A stretch of DNA of 64,000 nucleotides from NCBI GenBank assembly GCA_964057225.1, contig OZ059894.1, positions 8,256,131-8,320,130 of the forward strand. The letters are read 5' to 3'. Of this stretch, positions 22,347-34,409 are shown in pieces (position 1 is the stretch's first letter; each line of letters starts with the position of its first letter). The DNA comes from Auanema rhodensis. Its lineage: Eukaryota; Nematoda; Chromadorea; Rhabditida; Rhabditidae. The notes under the pieces were generated by a model. That model saw only the letters and a list, made by a program, of their open reading frames with translations, was not told the origin of the DNA and did not search any database. The translations under genes and the position numbers were made by a program.

Positions 22347-22766
22347 ATGTATAAAAACCATCATTATTTCAGTCTTGATAACATCAAAGAATGGAGCGAT
22401 TCCCTTGATCAACTCCAGGATAACGGCAACGCAAAGATGCCTAACAAAAGTCAGAATATGTCTGCACCAAAAAAGCAGAACAACTCTAAAGTGAAGTACA
22501 GAAAAATGGAAGAAGACATGAAATGTCAACTCTGTTGGAAGAAGGGCCACACCATGGGAAAATGCACAGTCTACAAGACTGCAGCACAACGCGTCAAGCG
22601 TTGCAAGTTGATCAACATGTGCTTGAAGTGTTTGCGGAACCACTTTGGAAAACCGTGTGTGGAGAAGATGAAGAAAATATGTCATGTGTGCAAAGGAAGC
22701 GGACTGGACCACGATCATCCTGGTGTATTATGCAAGCTGCAGTTTGCGGAGGAATTAGCAGAATGA
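22347..22766 (+). CDS. gag: Gag zinc-knuckle fragment of element C
   Basis: 139 codons from a true ATG. After a basic, polar N-terminus comes a perfect CCHC knuckle (C60-x2-C63-x4-H68-x4-C73), a second Cys/His cluster (C92, C95, H99, C104) and a third (C112, C115, H124, C129). Three linked clusters of this kind are typical of the nucleocapsid end of BEL/Pao Gag, where they bind RNA. Matrix and capsid parts are missing. The fragment lies after env, not before it, so the element is rearranged. Whether it is expressed is unknown. Confidence 0.7.
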   Translation: MYKNHHYFSLDNIKEWSDSLDQLQDNGNAKMPNKSQNMSAPKKQNNSKVKYRKMEEDMKCQLCWKKGHTMGKCTVYKTAAQRVKRCKLINMCLKCLRNHFGKPCVEKMKKICHVCKGSGLDHDHPGVLCKLQFAEELAE

Positions 22767-22799
22767 AATCAGTTCTGATTTCTCTCTCTTGGCCCGGAA

Positions 22800-23215
22800 T
22801 ATCGCGAATGCGATTATTCATCATTCAATCGATGCAATCTCATCACGTTGGCTGATGAGATTCACGGGCACTCTGTTTTTATACCACCGTCGCGGACGGT
22901 CGCTTTTCTCTCTCCTCGTTGCTGTCTTTATCTTATGACTCATCTAGTCTGAACCACCGTTTTATCCTTGTCCTTTAGTAAGACTATCTCTAGTCTCATT
23001 AGTGATGTATATCTAGTCTTATTACATTCACTCTAGTCTTCTATGTACTTTATCTAGTCTTATTATATATCTTCTAGTCCTTATATTCTGTATTTTGTAT
23101 ATCTGAATGGCATATGAATGAATCTTTCTTCCTCTAATAGTCTTTTATGTTAACAGGGCATAGAATAGAAAGTGTGAACCTGGGAGGCTATTTGAAGAGC
23201 CCTTTATCTTCAAAA
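22800..23215 (+). repeat. 3' LTR of element C
   Basis: 416 bp, no difference seen from the 5' LTR. The array resumes at 23216 with the CCGGG duplication. Confidence 0.9.
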
Positions 23216-23224
23216 CCGGGAGCG
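23216..23224 (+). pseudogene. tRNA-Asn(GTT), last 9 nt, split by element C
   Basis: CCGGGAGCG: the 5-bp duplication plus the last four bases of the gene whose first 69 nt are at 19492-19560. Subtracting the duplication gives exactly 73 nt. Confidence 0.88.
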
Positions 23225-23442
23225 AAATATTTTTGGTTTCCACAGTTCCAATTAAGCTTCAAATCAAGCAAAATTAAAATTTCAATTCATCTACTTACGA
23301 TCTCATTCATAAATTTTCTAGAAGGATTGGATAAGATAGACCAGAACATCAGAAAATATGGATCATTGACTGATCTAAAACAGAAGTAGAAACTTCACAA
23401 GTCTAGATTGTTGAGTATATGTGCTTCCGTGGCGCAATAGGC

Positions 23443-23478
<36 letters not shown>

Positions 23479-23713
23479 GAGCCCACCCGGGAGCGAAATA
23501 TTTTTGGTTTCCACAGTTCCAATTAAGCTTCAAATCAAGCAAAATTAAAATTTCAATTCATCTACTTACGATCTCATTCATAAATTTTCTAGAAGGATTG
23601 GATAAGATAGACCAGAACATCAGAAAATATGGATCATTGACTGATCTAAAACAGAAGTAGAAACTTCACAAGTCTAGATTGTTGAGTATATGTGCTTCCG
23701 TGGCGCAATAGGC

Positions 23714-23749
<36 letters not shown>

Positions 23750-23972
23750 GAGCCCACCCGGGAGCGAAATATTTTTGGTTTCCACAGTTCCAATTAAGCG
23801 AAATTAAAATTTTAATTCATCTACTCACGATCTCATTCATAAATTTTTTAGAAGGATTGGATAAGATAGACCAGAACATCAGAAAATATGGATCATTGAC
23901 TGATCTAAAACAGAAGTAGAACCTTCACAAGTCTAGATTGTTGAGTATATGTGCTTCCGTGGCGCAATAGGC

Positions 23973-24008
<36 letters not shown>

Positions 24009-24231
24009 GAGCCCACCCGGGAGCGAAATATTTTTGGTTTCCACAGTTCCAATTAAGCGAAATTAAAATTTTAATTCATCTACTTGCGATCTCATTCATA
24101 AATTTTCTAGAAGGATTGGATAAGATAGACCAGAACATCAGAAAATATGGATCATTGACTGATCTAAAACAGAAGTAGAAACTTCACAAGTCTAGATTGT
24201 TGAGTATATGTGCTTCCGTGGCGCAATAGGC

Positions 24232-24267
<36 letters not shown>

Positions 24268-24502
24268 GAGCCCACCCGGGAGCGAAATATTTTTGGTTTC
24301 CACAGTTCCAATTAAGCTTCAAATCAAGCAAAATTAAAATTTTTATTCATCTACTCACGATCTCATTCATAAATTTTCTAGAAGGATTGGATAAGATAGA
24401 CCAGAACATCAGAAAATATGGATCATTGACTGATCTAAAACAGAAGTAGAACCTTCACAAGTCTAGATTGTTGAGTATATGTGCTTCCGTGGCGCAATAG
24501 GC

Positions 24503-24538
<36 letters not shown>

Positions 24539-24761
24539 GAGCCCACCCGGGAGCGAAATATTTTTCGTTTCCACAGTTCAAATTAAGCAAAATTAAAATT
24601 TTAATTCATCTACTTACGATCTCATTCATAAATTTTCTAGAAGGATTGGATAAGATAGACCAGAACATCAGAAAATATGGATCATTGACTGATCTAAAAC
24701 AGAAGTAGAAACTTCACAAGTCTAGATTGTTGAGAGTATGTGCTTCCGTGGCGCAAAAGGC

Positions 24762-24797
<36 letters not shown>

Positions 24798-25032
24798 GAG
24801 CCCACCCGGGAGCGAAACATTTTTGATTTCCACAGTTCAAATTAAGCTTCAAATTGAGCAAAATTAAAATTTTAATTCCTCTACTTACGATCTCATTCAT
24901 AAATTTTCTAGAAGGATTGGATAAGATAGACCAGAACATCAGAAAATATGGATCATTGACTGATCTAAAACAGAAGTAGAAACTTCACAAGTCTAGATTG
25001 TTGAGTATATGTGCTTCCGTGGCGCAATAGGC

Positions 25033-25068
<36 letters not shown>

Positions 25069-25291
25069 GAGCCCACCCGGGAGCGAAATATTTTTGGTTT
25101 CCACAGTTCCAATTAAGCGAAATTAAAATTTTAATTCATCTACTCACGATCTCATTCATAAATTTTTTAGAAGGATTGGATAAGATAGACCAGAACATCA
25201 GAAAATATGGATCATTGACTGATCTAAAACAGAAGTAGAACCTTCACAAGTCTAGATTGTTGAGTATATGTGCTTCCGTGGCGCAATAGGC

Positions 25292-25327
<36 letters not shown>

Positions 25328-25550
25328 GAGCCCACCCGGGAGCGAAATATTTTTGGTTTCCACAGTTCCAATTAAGCGAAATTAAAATTTTAATTCATCT
25401 ACTTGCGATCTCATTCATAAATTTTCTAGAAGGATTGGATAAGATAGACCAGAACATCAGAAAATATGGATCATTGACTGATCTAAAACAGAAGTAGAAA
25501 CTTCACAAGTCTAGATTGTTGAGTATATGTGCTTCCGTGGCGCAATAGGC

Positions 25551-25586
<36 letters not shown>

Positions 25587-25821
25587 GAGCCCACCCGGGA
25601 GCGAAATATTTTTGGTTTCCACAGTTCCAATTAAGCTTCAAATCAAGCAAAATTAAAATTTTTATTCATCTACTCACGATCTCATTCATAAATTTTCTAG
25701 AAGGATTGGATAAGATAGACCAGAACATCAGAAAATATGGATCATTGACTGATCTAAAACAGAAGTAGAACCTTCACAAGTCTAGATTGTTGAGTATATG
25801 TGCTTCCGTGGCGCAATAGGC

Positions 25822-25857
<36 letters not shown>

Positions 25858-26080
25858 GAGCCCACCCGGGAGCGAAATATTTTTCGTTTCCACAGTTCAA
25901 ATTAAGCAAAATTAAAATTTTAATTCATCTACTTACGATCTCATTCATAAATTTTCTAGAAGGATTGGATAAGATAGACCAGAACATCAGAAAATATGGA
26001 TCATTGACTGATCTAAAACAGAAGTAGAAACTTCACAAGTCTAGATTGTTGAGAGTATGTGCTTCCGTGGCGCAAAAGGC

Positions 26081-26116
<36 letters not shown>

Positions 26117-26351
26117 GAGCCCACCCGGGAGCGAAACATTTTTGATTTCCACAGTTCAAATTAAGCTTCAAATTGAGCAAAATTAAAATTTTAATTCCTC
26201 TACTTACGATCTCATTCATAAATTTTCTAGAAGGATTGGATAAGATAGACCAGAACATCAGAAAATATGGATCATTGACTGATCTAAAACAGAAGTAGAA
26301 ACTTCACAAGTCTAGATTGTTGAGTATATGTGCTTCCGTGGCGCAATAGGC

Positions 26352-26387
<36 letters not shown>

Positions 26388-26622
26388 GAGCCCACCCGGG
26401 AGCGAAATATTTTTGGTTTCCACAGTTCCAATTAAGCTTCAAATCAAGCAAAATTAAAATTTCAATTCATCTACTTACGATCTCATTCATAAATTTTCTA
26501 GAAGGATTGGATAAGATAGACCAGAACATCAGAAAATATGGATCATTGACTGATCTAAAACAGAAGTAGAAACTTCACAAGTCTAGATTGTTGAGTATAT
26601 GTGCTTCCGTGGCGCAATAGGC

Positions 26623-26658
<36 letters not shown>

Positions 26659-26881
26659 GAGCCCACCCGGGAGCGAAATATTTTTGGTTGCCACAGTTCC
26701 AATTAAGCGAAATTAAAATTTTAATTCATCTACTCACGATCTCATTCATAAATTTTCTAGAAGGATTGGATAAGATAGACCAGAACATCAGAAAATATGG
26801 ATCATTGACTGATCTAAAACAGAAGTAGAACCTTCACAAGTCTAGATTGTTGAGTATATGTGCTTCCGTGGCGCAATAGGC

Positions 26882-26917
<36 letters not shown>

Positions 26918-27140
26918 GAGCCCACCCGGGAGCGAAATATTTTTGGTTTCCACAGTTCCAATTAAGCGAAATTAAAATTTTAATTCATCTACTTGCGATC
27001 TCATTCATAAATTTTCTAGAAGGATTGGATAAGATAGACCAGAACATCAGAAAATATGGATCATTGACTGATCTAAAACAGAAGTAGAAACTTCACAAGT
27101 CTAGATTGTTGAGTATATGTGCTTCCGTGGCGCAATAGGC

Positions 27141-27176
<36 letters not shown>

Positions 27177-27411
27177 GAGCCCACCCGGGAGCGAAATATT
27201 TTTGGTTTCCACAGTTCCAATTAAGCTTCAAATCAAGCAAAATTAAAATTTTTATTCATCTACTCACGATCTCATTCATAAATTTTCTAGAAGGATTGGA
27301 TAAGATAGACCAGAACATCAGAAAATATGGATCATTGACTGATCTAAAACAGAAGTAGAACCTTCACAAGTCTAGATTGTTGAGTATATGTGCTTCCGTG
27401 GCGCAATAGGC

Positions 27412-27447
<36 letters not shown>

Positions 27448-27670
27448 GAGCCCACCCGGGAGCGAAATATTTTTCGTTTCCACAGTTCAAATTAAGCAAA
27501 ATTAAAATTTTAATTCATCTACTTACGATCTCATTCATAAATTTTCTAGAAGGATTGGATAAGATAGACCAGAACATCAGAAAATATGGATCATTGACTG
27601 ATCTAAAACAGAAGTAGAAACTTCACAAGTCTAGATTGTTGAGAGTATGTGCTTCCGTGGCGCAAAAGGC

Positions 27671-27706
<36 letters not shown>

Positions 27707-27941
27707 GAGCCCACCCGGGAGCGAAACATTTTTGATTTCCACAGTTCAAATTAAGCTTCAAATTGAGCAAAATTAAAATTTTAATTCCTCTACTTACGAT
27801 CTCATTCATAAATTTTCTAGAAGGATTGGATAAGATAGACCAGAACATCAGAAAATATGGATCATTGACTGATCTAAAACAGAAGTAGAAACTTCACAAG
27901 TCTAGATTGTTGAGTATATGTGCTTCCGTGGCGCAATAGGC

Positions 27942-27977
<36 letters not shown>

Positions 27978-28200
27978 GAGCCCACCCGGGAGCGAAATAT
28001 TTTTGGTTTCCACAGTTCCAATTAAGCGAAATTAAAATTTTAATTCATCTACTTGCGATCTCATTCATAAATTTTCTAGAAGGATTGGATAAGATAGACC
28101 AGAACATCAGAAAATATGGATCATTGACTGATCTAAAACAGAAGTAGAACCTTCACAAGTCTAGATTGTTGAGTATATGTGCTTCCGTGGCGCAATAGGC

Positions 28201-28236
<36 letters not shown>

Positions 28237-28471
28237 GAGCCCACCCGGGAGCGAAACATTTTTGATTTCCACAGTTCAAATTAAGCTTCAAATTAAGCAA
28301 AATTAAAATTTTAATTGCTCTACTTACGATCTCATTCATAAATTTTCTAGAAGGATTGGATAAGATAGAGCAAAACATGAGAAAATTTGGATCATTGACT
28401 GATCTAAAACAAAAGTAGAAACTTCACAAGTCTAGATTGTTGAGTATATGTGCTTCCGTGGCGCAATAGGC

Positions 28472-28507
<36 letters not shown>

Positions 28508-28742
28508 GAGCCCACCCGGGAGCGAAATATTTTTGGTTTCCACAGTTCCAATTAAGCTTCAAATTAAGCAAAATTAAAATTTTTATTCATCTACTTACGA
28601 TCTCATTCATAAATGTTCTAGAAGGATTGGATAAGATAGAGCAAAACATGAGAAAATTTGGATCATTGACTGATCTAAAACAGAAGTAGAAACTTCACAA
28701 GTCTAGATTGTTGAGTATATGTGCTTCCGTGGCGCAATAGGC

Positions 28743-28778
<36 letters not shown>

Positions 28779-28981
28779 GAGCCCACCCGGGAGCGAAATG
28801 TTTTTGGTTTCCACAGTTCCAATTAAGCGAAATTAAAATTTTAATTCATCTACTTACAATCTCTTTCATAAATTTTCTAGAAGGATTGGATAAGATAGAC
28901 CAGAACATCAGAAAATATGGATCATTGACTGATCTAAAACAAAAGTAGAAACTTCACAAGTCTAGATTGTTGAGTATATGT

Positions 28982-29001
28982 GCTTCCGTGGCGCAATAGG
29001 C

Positions 29002-29037
<36 letters not shown>

Positions 29038-29054
29038 GAGCATACCCGGGAGCG
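28982..29054 (+). tRNA. tRNA-Asn(GTT) variant C61A/C62T
   Basis: The T stem 3' strand begins AT instead of CC, breaking the 53-61 pair and leaving G-U at 52-62. The change also damages the B box. The same pair of changes recurs at 29500-29572, exactly two units (518 bp) on. Confidence 0.88.
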
Positions 29055-29260
29055 AAATATTTTTGGTTTCCACAGTTCCAATTAAGCGAAATTAAAATTT
29101 TAATTCATCTACTTACAATCTCTTTCATAAATTTTCTAGAAGGATTGGATAAGATAGACCAGAACATCAGAACATATGGATCATTGACTGATCTAAAACA
29201 GAAGTAGAAACTTCACAAGTCTAGATTGTTGAGTATATGTGCTTCCGTGGCGCAATAGGC

Positions 29261-29296
<36 letters not shown>

Positions 29297-29499
29297 GAGC
29301 CCACCCGGGAGCGAAATGTTTTTGGTTTCCACAGTTCCAATTAAGCGAAATTAAAATTTTAATTCATCTACTTACAATCTCTTTCATAAATTTTCTAGAA
29401 GGATTGGATAAGATAGACCAGAACATCAGAACATATGGATCATTGACTGATCTAAAACAGAAGTAGAAACTTCACAAGTCTAGATTGTTGAGTATATGT

Positions 29500-29519
29500 G
29501 CTTCCGTGGCGCAATAGGC

Positions 29520-29555
<36 letters not shown>

Positions 29556-29572
29556 GAGCATACCCGGGAGCG
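29500..29572 (+). tRNA. tRNA-Asn(GTT) variant C61A/C62T
   Basis: Same T-stem damage as 28982. Its spacer carries the 84-bp duplication that makes this unit 343 bp long. Confidence 0.88.
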
Positions 29573-29706
29573 AAATATTTTTGGTTTCCACAGTTCCAAT
29601 TAAGCGAAATTAAAATTTTAATTCATCTACTTACAATCTCATTCATAAATTTTCTAGAAGGATTGGATAAGATAGACCAGAACATCAGAAAATATGGATC
29701 ATTGAC

Positions 29707-29790
29707 TCATCTACTTACGATCTCATTCATAAATTTTCTAGAAGGATTGGATAAGATAGACCAGAACATCAGAAAATATGGATCATTGAC
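29707..29790 (+). repeat. 84-bp duplication inside one spacer
   Basis: The segment from CATCTACTTA to ATCATTGACT occurs twice in tandem in this unit only (29623-29706 and 29707-29790), with one base difference (TTACAA or TTACGA). Confidence 0.85.
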
Positions 29791-29862
29791 TGATCTAAAA
29801 CAAAAGTAGAAACTTCACAAGTCTAGATTGTTGAGTATATGTGCTTCCGTGGCGCAATAGGC

Positions 29863-29898
<36 letters not shown>

Positions 29899-30113
29899 GA
29901 GCCCACCCGGGAGCGAAATATTTTTGGTTTCCACAGTTCCAATTAAGCTTCAAATTAAGCAAAATTAAAATTTTGATTCATCTACTTACGATCTCTTTCA
30001 TAAATTTTCTAGAAGGATTGGATAAGATAGACCAGAACATCAGAAAATATGGATCATTGACTGATCTAAAACAAAAGTAGAAACTTCACAAGTCTAGATT
30101 GTTGAGTATATGT

Positions 30114-30133
30114 GCTTCCGTGGCGCAATAGGC

Positions 30134-30169
<36 letters not shown>

Positions 30170-30186
30170 GAGCCCACCCGGAAGCG
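30114..30186 (+). tRNA. tRNA-Asn(GTT) variant G69A
   Basis: Changes the U4-G69 wobble to a U4-A69 pair, the only variant here that strengthens the fold. Confidence 0.9.
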
Positions 30187-30392
30187 AAATATTTTTGGTT
30201 TCCACAGTTCCAATTAAGCGAAATTAAAATTTTAATTTATCTACTTACGATCTCATTCATAAATTTTCTAGAAGGATTGGATGAGATAGACCAGAACATC
30301 AGAAAATATGGATCATTGACTGATCTAAAACAAAAGGAGAAACTTCACAAGTCTAGATTGTTGAGTATATGTGCTTCCGTGGCGCAATAGGC

Positions 30393-30428
<36 letters not shown>

Positions 30429-30631
30429 GAGCCCACCCGGGAGCGAAATATTTTTGGTTTCCACAGTTCCAATTAAGCGAAATTAAAATTTTAATTCATC
30501 TACTTACGATCTCATTCATAAATTTTCTAGAAGGATTGGATAAGATAGACCAGAACATCAGAAAATATGGATCATTGACTGATCTAAAACAGAAGTAGAA
30601 ACTTCACAAGTCTAGATTGTTGAGTATATGT

Positions 30632-30651
30632 GCTTCCGTGGCGCAATAGGC

Positions 30652-30687
<36 letters not shown>

Positions 30688-30704
30688 GAGCCCGCCCGGG
30701 AGCG
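30632..30704 (+). tRNA. tRNA-Asn(GTT) variant A63G
   Basis: T-stem pair 51-63 becomes U-G, so the fold is kept. Confidence 0.9.
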
Positions 30705-30910
30705 AAATATTTTTGGTTTCCACAGTTCCAATTAAGCGAAATTAAAATTTTAATTCATCTACTTACGATCTCATTCATAAATTTTCTAGAAGGATTGGAT
30801 AAGATAGACCAGAACATCAGAAAATATGGATCATTGACTGATCTAAAACAGAAGTAGAAACTTCACAAGTCTAGATTGTTGAGTATATGTGCTTCCGTGG
30901 CGCAATAGGC

Positions 30911-30946
<36 letters not shown>

Positions 30947-31169
30947 GAGCCCACCCGGGAGCGAAATATTTTTGGTTTCCACAGTTCCAATTAAGCGAAA
31001 TTAAAATTTTAATTCATCTACTTACGATCTCATTCATAAATTTTCTAGAAGGATTGGATAAGATAGACCAGAACATCAGAAAATATGGATCATTGACTGA
31101 TCTAAAACAGAAGTAGAAACTTCACAAGTCTAGATTGTTGAGTATATGTGCTTCCGTGGCGCAATAGGC

Positions 31170-31205
<36 letters not shown>

Positions 31206-31440
31206 GAGCCCACCCGGGAGCGAAATATTTTTGGTTTCCATAGTTCCAATTAAGCTTCAAATTAAGCAAAATTAAAATTTTGATTCATCTACTTACGATC
31301 TCATTCATAAATTTTCTAGAAGGATTGGATAAGATAGACCAGAACATCAGAAAATATGGATCATTGACTGATCTAAAACAGAAGTAGAAACTTCACAAGT
31401 CTAGATTGTTGAGTATATGTGCTTCCGTGGCGCAATAGGC

Positions 31441-31476
<36 letters not shown>

Positions 31477-31699
31477 GAGCCCACCCGGGAGCGAAATATT
31501 TTTGGTTTCCACAGTTCAAATTAAGCAAAATTAAAATTTTAATTCATCTACTTACGATCTCATTCATAAATTTTCTAGAAGGATTGGATAAGATAGACCA
31601 GAACATCAGAAAATATGGATCATTGACTGATCTAAAACAGAAGTAGAAACTTCACAAGTCTAGATTGTTGAGTATATGTGCTTCCGTGGCGCAATAGGC

Positions 31700-31735
<36 letters not shown>

Positions 31736-31958
31736 GAGCCCACCCGGGAGCGAAACATTTTTGGTTTCCACAGTTCCAATTAAGCAAAATTAAAATTTTA
31801 ATTCATCTACTTACGATCTCCTTCATAAATTTTCTAGAAGGATTGGATAAGATAGACCAGAACATCAGAAAATATGGATCATTGACTGATCTAAAACAGA
31901 AGTAGAAACTTCACAAGTCTAGATTGTTGAGTATATGTGCTTCCGTGGCGCAATAGGC

Positions 31959-31994
<36 letters not shown>

Positions 31995-32217
31995 GAGCCC
32001 ACCCGGGAGCGAAACATTTTTGATTTCCACAGTTCCAATTAAGCAAAATTAAAATTTTAATTCATCTACTTACGATCTCATTCATAAATTTTCTAGAAGG
32101 ATTGGATAAGATAGACCAGAACATCAGAAAATATGGATCATTGACTAATCTAAAACAGAAGTAGAAACTTCACAAGTCTAGATTGTTGAGTATATGTGCT
32201 TCCGTGGCGCAATAGGC

Positions 32218-32253
<36 letters not shown>

Positions 32254-32476
32254 GAGCCCACCCGGGAGCGAAATATTTTTGGTTTCCACAGTTCCAATTA
32301 AGCAAAATTAAAATTTTAATTCATCTACTTACGATCTCATTCATAAATTTTCTAGAAGGATTGGATAAGATAGACCAGAACATCAGAAAATATGGATCAT
32401 TGACTGATCTAAAACAGAAGTAGAAACTTCACAAGTCTAGATTGTTGAGTATATGTGCTTCCGTGGCGCAATAGGC

Positions 32477-32512
<36 letters not shown>

Positions 32513-32735
32513 GAGCCCACCCGGGAGCGAAATATTTTTGGTTTCCACAGTTCCAATTAAGCAAAATTAAAATTTTAATTCATCTACTTACGATCTCATT
32601 CATAAATTTTCTAGAAGGATTGGATAAGATAGACCAGAACATCAGAAAATATGGATCATTGACTGATCTAAAACAGAAGTAGAAACTTCACAAGTCTAGA
32701 TTGTTGATTATATGTGCTTCCGTGGCGCAATAGGC

Positions 32736-32771
<36 letters not shown>

Positions 32772-32994
32772 GAGCCCACCCGGGAGCGAAACATTTTTGG
32801 TTTCCACAGTTCCAATTAAGCAAAATTAAAATTTTAATTCATCTACTTACGATCTCCTTCATAAATTTTCTAGAAGGATTGGATAAGATAGACCAGAACA
32901 TCAGAAAATATGGATCATTGACTGATCTAAAACAGAAGTAGAAACTTCACAAGTCTAGATTGTTGAGTATATGTGCTTCCGTGGCGCAATAGGC

Positions 32995-33030
<36 letters not shown>

Positions 33031-33265
33031 GAGCCCACCCGGGAGCGAAACATTTTTGATTTCCACAGTTCAAATTAAGCTTCAAATTGAGCAAAATTAA
33101 AATTTTAATTCCTCTACTTACGATCTCATTCATAAATTTACTAGAAGGATTGGATAAAATAGACCAGAACATCAGAAAATATGGATCATTGACTGATCTA
33201 AAACAGAAGTAGAAACTTCACAAGTCTAGATTGTTGAGTATATGTGCTTCCGTGGCGCAATAGGC

Positions 33266-33301
<36 letters not shown>

Positions 33302-33524
33302 GAGCCCACCCGGGAGCGAAATATTTTTGGTTTCCACAGTTCCAATTAAGCGAAATTAAAATTTTAATTCATTTACTTGCGATCTCATTCATAAATTTTC
33401 TAGAAGGATTGGATAAGATAGACCAGAACATCAGAAAATATGGATCATTGACTGATCCAAAACAGAAGTAGAAACTTCACAAGTCTAGATTGTTGAGTAT
33501 ATGTGCTTCCGTGGCGCAATAGGC

Positions 33525-33560
<36 letters not shown>

Positions 33561-33795
33561 GAGCCCACCCGGGAGCGAAACATTTTTGATTTCCACAGTT
33601 CAAATTAAGCTTCAAATTGAGCAAAATTAAAATTTTAATTCCTCTACTTACGATCTCATTCATAAATTTTCTAGAAGGATTGGATAAAATAGACCAGAAC
33701 ATCAGAAAATTTGGATCATTGACTGATCTAAAACAGAAGTAGAAACTTCACAAGTCTAGATTGTTGAGTATATGTGCTTCCGTGGCGCAATAGGC

Positions 33796-33831
<36 letters not shown>

Positions 33832-34046
33832 GAGCCCACCCGGGAGCGAAACATTTTTGATTTCCACAGTTCAAATTAAGCTTCAAATTGAGCGAAATTA
33901 AAATTTTAATTCATCTACTTACGATCTCATTCATAAATTTTCTAGAAGGATTGGATAAGATAGACCAGAACATCAGAAAATATGGATCATTGACTGATCT
34001 AAAACAGAAGTAGAAACTTCACAAGTCTAGATTGTTGAGTATATGT

Positions 34047-34072
34047 GCTTCCGTGGCGCAATAGGCAGCGCG
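34047..34072 (+). pseudogene. tRNA-Asn(GTT), first 26 nt, split by element B
   Basis: Element B entered the 3' strand of the D stem. The last four bases, CGCG, are the target duplication and recur at 45539. With the second half (45539-45589) minus the duplication the gene is exactly 73 nt. Confidence 0.92.
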
Positions 34073-34409
34073 CGTTCCGTTATGCTCTCACGTCGATCCT
34101 ATAGACCAATAAAGCCTACAAGATGAGTGTGATAGTATTCCAGATGTAGCGGTAGATAAAGAGCATAATGGATAAACATAAGACTCGAGAAAGAAAGGTT
34201 TATTATGTCTACATGATTACAATAAGTTATATAAGTCTACATAAAGATATAAAGTGAAAGAGAGCTAAGAAAGGAAGACCAACCATCCATAGTCATTCCA
34301 TAAGGCAAAGCTGAAGTCTGTGTTCCATATGAAGGGCGTGTCGTCCTCTCTCAGCCTCATGTCGTCTGATTCTAACCCGCCTGCTACGTATTGATTTCCG
34401 AATGGAACG
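34073..34409 (-). repeat. 3' LTR of element B
   Basis: 337 bp, no difference seen from the 5' LTR at 45202-45538. It carries AATAAA in the sense direction in AGACATAATAAACC. Confidence 0.92.

Larger units (their letters stand above)
19561..23215 (+). mobile_element. Element C: pol-less BEL/Pao-like LTR element with env and part of gag
   Basis: Two 416-bp LTRs that look identical, a 5-bp target duplication (CCGGG, 19556-19560 and 23216-23220) and a primer site matching tRNA-Gly. The 2.8-kb interior encodes an envelope-type protein with phlebovirus-G2-like features, then a Gag zinc-knuckle segment. Protease, reverse transcriptase, RNase H and integrase are absent. BEL/Pao is inferred from the envelope type, the knuckle arrangement and the 5-bp duplication, because there is no pol to test. 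Confidence 0.85.
23225..34072 (+). tRNA. Array block 3: 40 complete tRNA-Asn(GTT) genes plus the 5' part of a split copy
   Basis: Gene starts: 23423, 23694, 23953, 24212, 24483, 24742, 25013, 25272, 25531, 25802, 26061, 26332, 26603, 26862, 27121, 27392, 27651, 27922, 28181, 28452, 28723, 28982, 29241, 29500, 29843, 30114, 30373, 30632, 30891, 31150, 31421, 31680, 31939, 32198, 32457, 32716, 32975, 33246, 33505, 33776, then 34047 (split by element B). The six-unit pattern of block 2 continues to about 27920, once with a unit missing (24483-25802 is 1,319 bp). Variants: 24742, 26061, 27651 (T16A); 28982, 29500 (T stem); 30114 (G69A); 30632 (A63G). Confidence 0.95.

Noticed and set aside
23147..23389. 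80-codon frame crossing the 3' LTR of element C into the array
   Set aside because: A chance fusion of LTR sequence with array spacer.
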